DNA of 64,000 bases from Coriobacteriia bacterium (GTDB lineage: Bacteria > Actinomycetota > Coriobacteriia > WRKU01 > WQUG01). This document shows, piece by piece, positions 36,933-44,838 of this stretch. Position numbers and translations under genes: made by a program. The DNA is taken from the NCBI GenBank assembly GCA_009779855.1, contig WRBC01000009.1:1-64000 (forward strand). The letters are read 5' to 3'. The notes below the pieces were generated by a model. It saw only the letters and a program-made list of their open reading frames with translations, searched no databases and was not told where the DNA came from. Positions within the stretch are counted from its first letter, which is position 1, and the number at the start of each line of letters is the position of its first letter.

Positions 36933-37091
36933 TTAGTCGGCGACAACGGTAGTTTCAACACTTTCAGCCTCTTCAGGGTCTTCCTGCATCATGTAGAGAG
37001 ATGTGGCAATACAGCCAGCAGCTGCTAATGCAAGAAATGCACTTAGTATAACTGCAAATGCCATCAGCAATATCCTTTTAAGGCCTTTCAT
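36933..37091 (-). CDS. 52-residue single-span membrane protein or lipoprotein
   Basis: ATG at 37091 (minus) is preceded by CAGGAGCAC with good spacing and opens a 52-codon frame. It starts MKGLKRILLMAFAVILSAFL, continues with a hydrophobic ALAAAGC where Cys 27 could be a lipobox Cys (weak, Ala at -3), and ends with an acidic tail (QEDPEEAESVETT). It lies in the gap between rarA and pgeF on the opposite strand. The ribosome site, signal-like start and clean stop make it a likely real small gene; function is unknown. Confidence 0.6.
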   Translation of the reverse strand: MKGLKRILLMAFAVILSAFLALAAAGCIATSLYMMQEDPEEAESVETTVVAD

Positions 37092-37205
37092 AGAAGTGCT
37101 CCTGTTCGTGAGTGTGGTTAATCAAGTGCGAGGCTATATAATAGCAGCAAGATATCAGTACAAAGGAATTCTTAGTTCAATCGTTTAGGGAAAGTGGAGC
37201 AGGCG

Positions 37206-38015
37206 ATGTTTTTACGCAATGAAAAAGATATAAGTTATTACGTATTTGAAAATCTTGACGTAGCAGACATCAATCACTTATTTACAACGCGTCATGGCGG
37301 AGTATCCGAAGGCATTTACAGTAGCATGAATCTAAGTCCTTTGGGTGGGGATAGTCTAGAGGCAGTTATGCAAAACTACCAACTTATAGCAGGGCTGGGC
37401 TTCCCCGTAGAGAGCATGGTCCTTTCGCAGCAGTCGCATGGTTGTGGGATTCGTCAGGTCACGGCAGCAGATCGCGGCAAAGGAATGGTACATAAGCGGG
37501 ACTATTCAAACATTGACGGGCTGATAACTGACGTTCCCGAGGTTACTCTGGCAACGTTCTATGCGGACTGTGTTCCCTTGTATTTCTATGATCCTGTGCA
37601 GCAAGCTATAGGTTTGTCACATGCGGGCTGGCGGGGTACCCTGGGACAGATTGGAGCAAAGACTGTTCAGGCAATGACGGATAGCTATGACAGCAATCCA
37701 GCAGATATTTTAGCGGGAATAGGTCCTTCTATTTGTAAGGATTGTTTTGAGGTAGGCAATGAAGTAGCACAGGAGTTTCTCCAGTCGTTGGACTTTGCTA
37801 TCGACTTTATTGTTCCCTGTACCGAAAAATTAGATAAGAGTTATATAGATTTGCAGGGCATCAATAGACAATCATTGATGTATGCAGGCGTGCCTGCAGA
37901 AAATATTGAACTTCCCGGCATATGCACAAAAGAGCGCACGGACATGTTCTATTCTCACAGAGCCATGGGTCCCAAAAGAGGGACCCTGGCTGCCTTTATG
38001 TGCTTGCGCGGTTAA
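37206..38015 (+). CDS. pgeF: peptidoglycan editing factor / purine nucleoside phosphorylase-like (YfiH, DUF152)
   Basis: This is a 269-residue protein of the PgeF/LACC1 family. It has the zinc-site residues in QQSHGC, FYADCVPLYFYD and SHAGWRGTLGQIG, plus GIGPSICKDCFEVG and FYSHRAMGPKRGTLAAFMCL. Members were called laccase-like but act as purine nucleoside phosphorylases or remove wrongly incorporated residues from peptidoglycan precursors. ATG 37206 with GGAG six bases upstream is the best start; a GTG four codons earlier is less likely. It converges with the pirin gene, three bases away. Confidence 0.9.
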   Translation: MFLRNEKDISYYVFENLDVADINHLFTTRHGGVSEGIYSSMNLSPLGGDSLEAVMQNYQLIAGLGFPVESMVLSQQSHGCGIRQVTAADRGKGMVHKRDYSNIDGLITDVPEVTLATFYADCVPLYFYDPVQQAIGLSHAGWRGTLGQIGAKTVQAMTDSYDSNPADILAGIGPSICKDCFEVGNEVAQEFLQSLDFAIDFIVPCTEKLDKSYIDLQGINRQSLMYAGVPAENIELPGICTKERTDMFYSHRAMGPKRGTLAAFMCLRG

Positions 38016-38018
38016 GAC

Positions 38019-38729
38019 TTAGGATTTCTGCATCTCAATTAGGTAAAGGTGAGATTCTTGATCGGCAGTAATCGTTATGTCTTCTTCAATAATCTCTAGC
38101 GCATCTCGTGCAGAGAGCTGTACGTCGCCGTTTACTATTACCTTACCTTCAAGCAGAACTAGGTAAGCTTGACGATCTTTCTCAACCTTAAATTCGGTAG
38201 TTTTGCCCTGGGTTAAAACAGAGGCATATACATTTGCGTCTGCATGAATCTTTATCGGAGCATCATTTTCAGCATTACCGACGCTGGTAGCGATGGGCAT
38301 CCATGCATCAATACGGTCTTCAAACTTAAACCTGTAGTCCCCGTAGTTTGGTGTTAGTCCCTCTTTGTTTGGAAGGATCCACATTTGGATGAAGCGTAGG
38401 GGTTTATCTCCCCAATTGTGCTCGCTATGAAAAATCCCTGTTCCTGCGCTCATGTACTGGACTTGACCACGGGTGAGTGTGTGTTCATTGCCCATGCTGT
38501 CTTTATGACTAAGCTCGCCCTCGACAACGTAAGAGATGACCTCCATATCCTTATGCGGGTGCATCTCGAATCCAGTATTAGGTCGCACGATGTCATCGTT
38601 GATAACACGTAGTACCCCAAATTGAATATTGTCAGGATTGTAATACTCTGCAAAAGAAAAGTGGAAAAAACTGTCTAACCAGCCGTGGTTAACATGACCC
38701 ATCCTAGTACTGTCTACATACCTTTGCAT
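38019..38729 (-). CDS. pirin-family bicupin protein (YhhW-like)
   Basis: This is a 236-residue protein with the pirin N-terminal cupin: GHVNHGWLDSFFHFSFAEYY, then FEMHPHKDMEVISYVVEGEL and SAGTGIFHSEHN, which hold the three His and one Glu metal ligands (iron or other metal). The C-terminal cupin is degenerate (VLLEGKVIVNGDV). E. coli YhhW has quercetin 2,3-dioxygenase activity; physiological roles are often stress-related or regulatory. AAAGGAGC is positioned before ATG 38729. It is the last of three minus-strand genes (hydrolase, channel, pirin). Confidence 0.9.
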   Translation of the reverse strand: MQRYVDSTRMGHVNHGWLDSFFHFSFAEYYNPDNIQFGVLRVINDDIVRPNTGFEMHPHKDMEVISYVVEGELSHKDSMGNEHTLTRGQVQYMSAGTGIFHSEHNWGDKPLRFIQMWILPNKEGLTPNYGDYRFKFEDRIDAWMPIATSVGNAENDAPIKIHADANVYASVLTQGKTTEFKVEKDRQAYLVLLEGKVIVNGDVQLSARDALEIIEEDITITADQESHLYLIEMQKS

Positions 38730-38760
38730 TGTCTTGCTCCTTTCAGGGGGTTACTCTTTC

Positions 38761-39351
38761 CTATTTTGGTGCTTTCGCTTCGCGCATAAACTTTTCGATG
38801 TTCTTGTCAGGAACTACCCACAAAAGTAGTGAGGTCAAGCAGCCCAACATAACTGCTGGCGGCCAGTACCATCCGACAATCAGACCTAATCCAATGACTG
38901 CGATTGTGCGGATTGATTTCTTTGAGTTTTGTAGATAAGAGATTAGTGCACTGCCTTTCCCGTGCGCATGCACCAATGAACGTCCAAGGAAGAACCAGAC
39001 TACATCTGCAGTTAGCATGAGAGCCCCATAGGCTATCGCAGCAGCTTGTGAAAACAGATCAGCACCTATCCAAACCGTGGTGAAAGGAAAGAGTGAGATA
39101 CAGAAGAGAAGTGCGATGTTCCACCACAAAACAGAACCAGAAACTGTCTTCGCAGCTTGAAAGAGGTGATGATGGTTCACCCAGTAGATTGCCAGTGTCG
39201 CAAAGCTGATTAAGTATACGGCGAAGGAGTGCCTTAATGCCCAAAGGGCTGAAAAACTGCTTTCTTCAGGACTACTTAATCCTAAGACCAGGATCGTCAT
39301 AGCAATGGCGATTACTGCATCAGTAAAGGCCTCTAGTCGTGTTGTTCTCAT
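38761..39351 (-). CDS. TMEM175-family (DUF1211) potassium-channel-like membrane protein
   Basis: This is a 196-residue protein with six hydrophobic segments. The first carries RLEAFTDAVIAIAMTILVL, the family signature (RxxxFSDxVxAIxxTLLVL) that lines the pore in bacterial TMEM175 channels; here Ser is replaced by Thr. WVNHHHLF in helix 3 is also typical. Bacterial members conduct potassium as tetramers. It starts 11 bases downstream of the isochorismatase-like gene and is probably in the same transcript. Confidence 0.85.
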   Translation of the reverse strand: MRTTRLEAFTDAVIAIAMTILVLGLSSPEESSFSALWALRHSFAVYLISFATLAIYWVNHHHLFQAAKTVSGSVLWWNIALLFCISLFPFTTVWIGADLFSQAAAIAYGALMLTADVVWFFLGRSLVHAHGKGSALISYLQNSKKSIRTIAVIGLGLIVGWYWPPAVMLGCLTSLLLWVVPDKNIEKFMREAKAPK

Positions 39352-39362
39352 GATGTTCAGAA

Positions 39363-39983
39363 TTAGCTTGACGGAAAGACGTTTGCTTCGATGAGCAGTT
39401 CGACAAAACCTTCAGAGGTTTTGGTGCGATTCCAGTCCCGCTGAAGTTCGCAAAGAAGCTGAGGAATAGATGTTAGATGGGCGCCGGCCTGCTCCATGCG
39501 TGAAAGGGCTGTTTCGTGTGCGTGTTTAGTGGTTCCTCCCACAGCGTCAGTGACAACATGTACGTCATACCCTTCATGCAGGGCATCTAGAGTGGGAAAC
39601 GAAAGGCAGGCTTCTGTCCAAAGTGCGCAGATGATGAGCTTTTTACGTCCTGCTGCTTGAACAGCTGCGTAGAATTCCTTGTCTTCCCAGGCATTGATTG
39701 AGGTGCGATCATAGGAGGGAGTGTCCCCTAAAACCTTTTTAAGGGCAGGGATTGTGTCAAGGCTTTTGCCGTTTGTAACGTTTACTGTCGAGAGTACAAT
39801 TGGTAATTGGTACAGTTGCGCTGTCTTTGCCACAGTTACGACATTTCGAATGAGTGTGTTTTTCTCCATCGAATTGATCGAGTTTACCTGCGTAGGCTGA
39901 TAGTCAATAAGGATGAGTGTGCTGTTTTCAGGCGTAAGAAGCTTGTCGTTTAAGGGGTCTCGTACTGGCTTGTAGCTTGTCAT
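39363..39983 (-). CDS. isochorismatase-family cysteine hydrolase (YcaC-like)
   Basis: This 206-residue protein is of the isochorismatase-like fold. The expected catalytic triad members are visible: Asp in STLILIDYQPTQV (about residue 26), a Lys in the middle of the protein, and Cys in ICALWTEACLSFPTLDALHEG. The residues around the Cys match the YcaC subgroup of hydrolases of unknown substrate. GGAGGTG before ATG 39983 supports the start. It heads a three-gene minus-strand unit with the channel and pirin genes. Confidence 0.88.
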   Translation of the reverse strand: MTSYKPVRDPLNDKLLTPENSTLILIDYQPTQVNSINSMEKNTLIRNVVTVAKTAQLYQLPIVLSTVNVTNGKSLDTIPALKKVLGDTPSYDRTSINAWEDKEFYAAVQAAGRKKLIICALWTEACLSFPTLDALHEGYDVHVVTDAVGGTTKHAHETALSRMEQAGAHLTSIPQLLCELQRDWNRTKTSEGFVELLIEANVFPSS

Positions 39984-40151
39984 GCCAACACCTCCGTAGG
40001 AAACGGCACAGAACCTGTACCTAGTGTGTATTCACCGAATGAATGTATCTTCTACACAAACTCTACACTATTATAGCACCTGCTGAAATTTGTGGCGAAT
40101 TTTTCATGAAAGAAAAGACTTTTCAGTGGAGTTGTGGGCTTTATAGCAAGA

Positions 40152-40180
40152 CTCTCAATTGGATTGTGAGAGGGGTTTTT
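40152..40180. terminator. terminator-like hairpin
   Basis: CTCTCA at 40152-40157 and TGAGAG at 40167-40172 form a short stem followed by GGGTTTTT. It sits between the divergent hydrolase promoter region and the toxin-antitoxin promoter and would shield the latter from read-through. Confidence 0.5.
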
Positions 40181-40192
40181 CTGTTTCAGCGG

Positions 40193-40256
40193 TTCACTTA
40201 TCTGCAGGCAGTGCTATAATGAAGTCCTGTTAATTGGTGCTAACAACAAGTCCTGT
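40193..40256 (+). promoter_or_regulatory. promoter and possible operator of the toxin-antitoxin operon
   Basis: A TATAAT -10 box lies at 40215-40220 with TTCACT 16 bases upstream as a weak -35. Downstream are two direct repeats AAGTCCTGT (40222-40230 and 40248-40256) and an inverted repeat TGTTA/TAACA (40228-40245). Such repeats suit binding by the antitoxin, which normally represses its own operon. Confidence 0.6.
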
Positions 40257-40268
40257 CAAGGAGAAAAC

Positions 40269-40544
40269 ATGGAAGCTTCAATCAAATTTTCACAAGACGT
40301 TGTACCCATTGGTGATCTAAAAGTAAATCCCGGAAAAGTGATTCGCCGCACACATGAAACTAAGCGTCCCGTCCTGCTTACCAGTCGAGGTAAAGGAGTT
40401 GCTGTAGTTCAGTCACTGGAAGAATATGAGGCAGCGCAAGAAGAACGTGCTTTCATTAAAGCAATCTCACAAGGCATGTCTGACCTAAAGGCAGGTCGCA
40501 CTATGACACTAGATGAGCTTGATCAGCGTTTGGGTCTAGTCTAG
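40269..40544 (+). CDS. Phd/YefM-family antitoxin
   Basis: This is a 91-residue protein. The N-terminal DNA-binding fold has IGDLKVNPGKVIRRTHETKRPVLLTSRGKGVAVVQSLEEYE, shown in pieces: VIRRTHETKRPVLLT and GKGVAVVQSLEEYE are the characteristic Phd/YefM blocks. The C-terminal part (about 60-91) would wrap and block the toxin. AAGGAG seven bases before ATG gives the start. The toxin gene starts two bases after its stop, a standard antitoxin-first layout. Confidence 0.9.
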   Translation: MEASIKFSQDVVPIGDLKVNPGKVIRRTHETKRPVLLTSRGKGVAVVQSLEEYEAAQEERAFIKAISQGMSDLKAGRTMTLDELDQRLGLV

Positions 40545-40546
40545 TC

Positions 40547-40849
40547 ATGGCAGAGAAAACGATTTCTGTTGAAATAGTTGAATCTGCTGCTGCAGACCTT
40601 GAAGACATTCTTGACTGGTATAGAGAAGAATTAGTTCCAGATGTTGGCATAGAGCTAGTAAAAAAGGTTCGTAAGCGCCTGACACAGCTCCAGTCATTTC
40701 CTGAAATAGGAAGAGAGGTTCCAGAATTCAATGACCCCACTATTCGTGAACTGATTGAACCACCTTTTCGTATCGTTTATCACTTTGATGGAGAAATTGC
40801 CTCAGTAGTCAAGGTCTGGCGCAGCGAAAGACTCATGAAAGATCTCTGA
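40547..40849 (+). CDS. RelE/ParE-family toxin
   Basis: This is a 100-residue protein with the ParE/RelE fold pattern: helix hairpin (ESAAADLEDILDWYREEL), FPEIGREVPEFNDPTIREL, then PPFRIVYHFDGEIASVVKVWRS in strands, of which FRIVYHF is most diagnostic. Members inhibit gyrase (ParE) or cleave ribosome-bound mRNA (RelE); this sequence alone does not decide, though R-E-L-I-x-x-P-F-R-I-V-Y is closer to ParE. It is translationally linked to the preceding antitoxin. Confidence 0.9.
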   Translation: MAEKTISVEIVESAAADLEDILDWYREELVPDVGIELVKKVRKRLTQLQSFPEIGREVPEFNDPTIRELIEPPFRIVYHFDGEIASVVKVWRSERLMKDL

Positions 40850-40880
40850 TTTAGTAAGCAGTATGGGTGATTTGAGAAGA

Positions 40881-40957
40881 TGGTGCGCCCTGCAGGATTC
40901 GAACCTGCGGCGTTCTGATTCGTAGTCAGACCCTCTATCCAGCTGAGGTAAGGGCGC
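40881..40957 (-). tRNA. tRNA-Arg (anticodon ACG)
   Basis: On the minus strand a 77-base cloverleaf starts GCGCCCTTACCTCAGCTGG and has an encoded CCA. The acceptor arms GCGCCCT/AGGGCGC pair, and the anticodon loop CTACGAA gives ACG, read as ICG for Arg. Confidence 0.94.
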
Positions 40958-41022
40958 ACTCTTAACAGACACTTGTACATCTACAAGCGACATATAATAG
41001 TGCCACTAGTAAACCCTTCCGT

Positions 41023-41107
41023 CAAGTCAAGCGGAGTGAGCGAAGGATGCGTAGCAAATCCTTCCGAGCGAAGCGCAGTCAAGGCACAGCCAAGTCAAGC
41101 GGAGTGA
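41023..41107. repeat. 17-base direct repeat flanking a small hairpin
   Basis: CAAGTCAAGCGGAGTGA occurs at 41023-41039 and 41091-41107. Between them GAAGGAT and ATCCTTC form a 7-bp stem with a nine-base loop (about 41042-41064). The element lies between tRNA-Arg and the osmoprotectant cluster; no function can be assigned. Confidence 0.7.
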
Positions 41108-41171
41108 ACGGATTGACAGGCATTGTATTAAGTTGATAATACAATTCTCACAGTGCGTTATAATGGATTAC

Positions 41172-41819
41172 ATGATAGAAGCTATTATCTACTATTTTCA
41201 GCATAATTCTGCTGATTTTCTGCTTGCGTTATGGCAGCATGTGTATATTTCAGCATTCGCTGTTTTAGTTGCATTGATTGTCGGTTTCCCCCTAGGGGTT
41301 TTGTCTGCACGTAATAAGCATGTGCGTACCTTTATCACAGGGACGTTTTCGGCACTGCGTGTTATTCCTAGTCTGGCACTTCTTTTTCTTATCGTTGTTC
41401 TTACGGGAATGATAGGTGTCCCTGCAGCAGTGTTTGCACTTACTGTACTTGCGCTTCCTGTCATCCTTATCAACACTACGGTGGCATTTTCACAATTACC
41501 TGCAGAGCCCGTAGAGGCTGCCTCTTCACTAGGGTTTACTTCGTGGCAGATTTTTTGGCAGGTAAAGTTACCCCTAGCAAAGCCCCTTATTTTTGCCGGC
41601 ATTAAAACTGCGACTGCAGAAGTAATCGCTAGCGCAACACTTGCTGCCTTCATTGGTGGAGGAGGCCTAGGCACACTTATCTTTACTGGGTTGAGTATTA
41701 TGCGCACTGATCTTCTTCTTATTGGCGGAATATCAGCCGCAGCACTTTCTCTTATCGTGCTGGCTTTCCTCAATCTGACCGAGAGATTCCTTATACCCTG
41801 GAGGCACCTTCCCAACTAA
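41172..41819 (+). CDS. osmoprotectant (glycine betaine/choline) ABC transporter permease
   Basis: This is a roughly 215-residue permease with five to six hydrophobic segments and the inner-membrane component loop EAASSLGFTSWQIFWQVKLPLAKPLIFAG, of which EAASSLGFTSWQ contacts the ATPase. It belongs to the OpuCB/ProW type. Candidate starts are ATG 41163 and ATG 41172. A TATAAT box at 41159-41164 overlaps the first and would place transcription start at about 41171, so the message may be leaderless from 41172. It is followed by two substrate-binding protein genes and a second permease; no ATPase gene is in the cluster. Confidence 0.85.
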   Translation: MIEAIIYYFQHNSADFLLALWQHVYISAFAVLVALIVGFPLGVLSARNKHVRTFITGTFSALRVIPSLALLFLIVVLTGMIGVPAAVFALTVLALPVILINTTVAFSQLPAEPVEAASSLGFTSWQIFWQVKLPLAKPLIFAGIKTATAEVIASATLAAFIGGGGLGTLIFTGLSIMRTDLLLIGGISAAALSLIVLAFLNLTERFLIPWRHLPN

Positions 41820-41837
41820 AGACAGAAATGTTGAGAG

Positions 41838-41863
41838 AAATGACGAACTTTCGTTCGTCATTT
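41838..41863 (+). promoter_or_regulatory. perfect hairpin upstream of the first binding-protein gene
   Basis: AAATGACGAAC at 41838-41848 and GTTCGTCATTT at 41853-41863 pair fully with loop TTTC. A TAGAAT -10-like box follows at 41871-41876. A related smaller hairpin (ATGAAC-TTTA-GTTCGT, 42946-42961) precedes the second binding-protein gene, so it may be a shared operator or processed leader. Confidence 0.55.
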
Positions 41864-41924
41864 GTGATACAGTAGAATGCCTCAAACAAAAGTACTACTA
41901 GTGTTGATTGGAGATTTGAAGTAC

Positions 41925-42902
41925 ATGGATATACTTAACAAGCCCTATCTTTCCGCATTGCGTAGAATGAAGACGGCAAAATTAGCAGTTCTTTGCGCGA
42001 CAATTTTTACTCTTGTAGCGCTTAGCATGAGCCTAGTGGCCTGCGAGTCAGCAGATGATGAACGCACTCAGACAGACACAGCACCTGTCCAAGTAGGCTC
42101 AAAAGATTTCACAGAAAACCTTATCTTAGGTGAACTCTATGCCCTTGTTCTTGAAGACAAGGGCATTCCTGTGCAGCGCAGATTAGGGCTTGCGAGTGCT
42201 GTGGTTCATGAGGCCCTTATAAGCGGAGACGTTGACCTCTATCCAGAATATACAGGGACAGGACTCTTAACTGTTTTAAGGCTACCTTTAGAAACTGATC
42301 CACAAAAAGTCTTTGACACTGTCCAGCGCGAATACGCTGAGCAGTTCGATGTTACTTGGCTTGAGATGGCACCAGCGAATAACAGTCAGGGAATTGTTGT
42401 TACACGCGAAGCCTCTGAACGGTACAACATAACCACTATCAGTGATTTCCAGCGTGAAGCACACAACCTACGCTTTGCCTCTCAGGGCGAATTTGATGTA
42501 CGCGAAGATGCTCTACCTTTACTCCGTGAAATATATGGCCCTATCGACTTTAAGTCCTCCGCCATTTTTGATAATGCTCTTAAGTACGAAGTCTTGCGTA
42601 GCGGTCAAGCAGACGCGGCTCCCGCCTATACTACAGAAGGGCAGTTGGTAGACCCTGACTTTGTCCTGCTAGAAGACGACAAGCAGGCCTGGCCCCCTTA
42701 CAATATTGCCCCTATCATCCGTACAGAAGTCTTAGAACTTCACCCAGAAATTGCATCTGTCCTTAATGCACTGTCTGCAGGACTTACCAGTGAAAAGATG
42801 ACAGAGCTTAATGCACAGGTTGATGTTGAGGGTCGCGAGTTTACTGACGTTGCCCGTGAGTATTTTGATTCTGTTAGAGACGATATTCAGCCTAGCCCTT
42901 AA
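41925..42902 (+). CDS. osmoprotectant-binding lipoprotein 1 (OpuAC-type)
   Basis: The protein has about 325 residues with a lipoprotein signal ending LSMSLVAC. The mature part has QVGSKDFTENLILGELYAL, VDLYPEYTGTGL and SGQADAAPAYTTEGQL, the usual blocks of the OpuAC/ProX quaternary-amine-binding family. ATG 41925 is preceded by GGAGATTTGAAGT; an ATG 48 bases earlier would add residues lacking signal features. It would capture glycine betaine, choline or similar solutes and pass them to the cluster's permeases. It is closely similar to the next gene and clearly arose by duplication. Confidence 0.87.
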   Translation: MDILNKPYLSALRRMKTAKLAVLCATIFTLVALSMSLVACESADDERTQTDTAPVQVGSKDFTENLILGELYALVLEDKGIPVQRRLGLASAVVHEALISGDVDLYPEYTGTGLLTVLRLPLETDPQKVFDTVQREYAEQFDVTWLEMAPANNSQGIVVTREASERYNITTISDFQREAHNLRFASQGEFDVREDALPLLREIYGPIDFKSSAIFDNALKYEVLRSGQADAAPAYTTEGQLVDPDFVLLEDDKQAWPPYNIAPIIRTEVLELHPEIASVLNALSAGLTSEKMTELNAQVDVEGREFTDVAREYFDSVRDDIQPSP

Positions 42903-43014
42903 GCGGTGTAACTAGTCCTTAAACAGTGTAATTTGTATATACAACATGAACTTTAGTTCGTAGTTTATTATAGATAGAGGATATTTAACTATTGTGATGG
43001 GAGATAAGAAGTAT

Positions 43015-43971
43015 ATGAACACGTTTGGTCGATTGTGCAACCCTGCTTTTCGCAGGGCAATTAAACTACTAACGCTTTGCCTTACTGTCAGTATTATTGC
43101 GGTGCTTGGTCTAACCCTTGTAGCCTGCGATAATTCTACAGAGGGCCCAGATGCTGTCCAAGTGGGATCAAAAGATTTTACAGAAAATCTTATCCTGGGT
43201 GAACTCTATGCCCTCGCTCTTGAGGATCAGGGTATACCTGTGGAACGTAGACTAGGACTTTCAGTTGCGGTAGTTCATGAGGCACTTGTAAGCGGCGACG
43301 TTGACCTTTTCCCAGAGTATACAGGCACAGGTCTGATGTTCATCCTTGGGCTGCCCATGGAGACTGACCCTCAGACAGTTTATGATATTGTCTCACGTGA
43401 ATATGCCGAACAGTTTGATGTCACCTGGCTTGATAAGTCAGCTGTGAATAATAGCTTTGGCATTGTTGTTACGCGCGAAATCTCAGAACGCTACAACATA
43501 ACCACCATTAGTGACTTCCAGCGCGAAGCACACAACCTACGCTTTGCAACGCAGGGCACTTTTGAAGTGCGTGAAGACGGACTAGCCCTATTAGAGGATG
43601 TTTACGGACCCATTGAACTTGCGTCAATGTCAGCTTTTGACAATGCGCTTAAGTACGAAGTCTTGCGTGGCGGACAGGCAGATGCAACTGTTGCCTACAC
43701 GACTGAAGGACAACTTGCCGATCCTTATTTCGTTTTACTTGAAGACGACAAGCAGGCCTGGCCCCCTTATAATGTCGCTCCTATTATCCGTACGGAAGTC
43801 TTAGAGCTTCACCCAGAGATTGCACCTATTCTTAATGCAATATCTGCAGACCTTACGGGTGAAAGAATGATTGAGCTTAATGCGCAGGTTGACGTTGAGG
43901 GTCGCGAATTTGCAGATGTTGCTCGCGAATATTTTGAGTCCATCAGAGACGATATTCAACCGAATCCTTAG
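43015..43971 (+). CDS. osmoprotectant-binding lipoprotein 2 (paralogue of the preceding gene)
   Basis: The protein has about 318 residues with a lipobox LTLVAC. It aligns with the preceding gene across the whole mature length (SKDFTENLILGELYAL, TISDFQREAHNLRFA, EDDKQAWPPYN and others are nearly identical). Differences concentrate in the middle (DKSAVNNSF for EMAPANNSQ; ELASMSAFD for DFKSSAIFD), where the ligand lobe hinges, suggesting altered specificity after duplication. The start region GGAGATAAGAAGTATATG copies that of the first gene. The second permease gene follows after 41 bases. Confidence 0.87.
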   Translation: MNTFGRLCNPAFRRAIKLLTLCLTVSIIAVLGLTLVACDNSTEGPDAVQVGSKDFTENLILGELYALALEDQGIPVERRLGLSVAVVHEALVSGDVDLFPEYTGTGLMFILGLPMETDPQTVYDIVSREYAEQFDVTWLDKSAVNNSFGIVVTREISERYNITTISDFQREAHNLRFATQGTFEVREDGLALLEDVYGPIELASMSAFDNALKYEVLRGGQADATVAYTTEGQLADPYFVLLEDDKQAWPPYNVAPIIRTEVLELHPEIAPILNAISADLTGERMIELNAQVDVEGREFADVAREYFESIRDDIQPNP

Positions 43972-44012
43972 GCCAGAAACTGGGCGTAAAGCCAACTAGG
44001 AATAATACAAAA

Positions 44013-44657
44013 GTGGATAGTTTTTTATCATATGGAATTGATCAGCACGAGCGGCTGCTGACTGCCTTGTGGCAGCATGTCACTCTGGTGGCTATTACCC
44101 TTGCGCTGTCAATTGTTATTGCAGCGCTTATTACGGCGCTCGTATACAGAAACCCTAAGGTGAGGGAGTACGTCCAAGGCTCCCTCTCTGCGTTTTATGC
44201 TGTTCCAAGCCTTGCTTTGTTTGCGCTAAGCATCCCTCTTTTGGGAATTGGGGAGACAACGGCAATTGTTGTTTTGGTTGCCTACAATCAATTTATGCTT
44301 GTGCGTAACTTTATTGCAGGTCTGGCAGAGATTGACAATGGTCTTGTCGAGGCGGCTCGTAGTCTAGGACTTAATCGTTTGCAGACTTTCATCCATGTGC
44401 AGCTACCCCTTGCAGCACCCGTCTTTATTGCGGGTATTCGATTGGCGGTAATCTCGACTATCAGCATTGCTACGATCGCGTCACTTATTGATGCGGGCGG
44501 TCTGGGCGATTTGCTGTTCCTTGGGCTTCGCACTAATAATCTTGACATGCTGCTTTGGGCAACACTGCTTGCCGCAGCATTCGCCTTGGTTTCCGGTGCT
44601 GCGCTTACTGGAATAGAGCGTCTTTTTGCACGCAACAGGCAAGAACAAAACTTGTAG
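44013..44657 (+). CDS. osmoprotectant ABC transporter permease 2
   Basis: This is a 214-residue permease, again OpuCB/OpuCD-like: WQHVTLVAITLALSIVIAAL at the start and VEAARSLGLNRLQTFIHVQLPL as the ATPase-contact loop, with about five membrane segments. The start is GTG 44013 after AACTAGGAATAA. With the first permease it could form the usual heterodimer. The tail is short and basic (ERLFARNRQEQNL). The missing ATP-binding subunit must be encoded elsewhere if the system works. Confidence 0.86.
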   Translation: MDSFLSYGIDQHERLLTALWQHVTLVAITLALSIVIAALITALVYRNPKVREYVQGSLSAFYAVPSLALFALSIPLLGIGETTAIVVLVAYNQFMLVRNFIAGLAEIDNGLVEAARSLGLNRLQTFIHVQLPLAAPVFIAGIRLAVISTISIATIASLIDAGGLGDLLFLGLRTNNLDMLLWATLLAAAFALVSGAALTGIERLFARNRQEQNL

Positions 44658-44780
44658 AGACCTTCACACCTCACACATATATCCGTGTAAATATGAGCAT
44701 ACAAGGAGCAATTCTTCGCAAGAAGTGTCTCTGTTGCTATGAAAGAAAGTACCATAGAGTCTTGTGATGGTGAGTGAGAT

Positions 44781-44811
44781 TATCTTGCGCGAATGAATCG
44801 TGCGTAAGATA
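44781..44811 (+). promoter_or_regulatory. leader hairpin of the pilin-like surface protein gene
   Basis: TATCTTGCGC at 44781-44790 pairs with GCGTAAGATA at 44802-44811 (one G-U) around an 11-base loop. It lies 28 bases before the TTG start chosen for the gene and would be inside the coding region only if the earlier GTG 44800 were used. Confidence 0.45.
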
Positions 44812-44838
44812 GTGAGGTGTAATGTGAGGAGATTCAAG

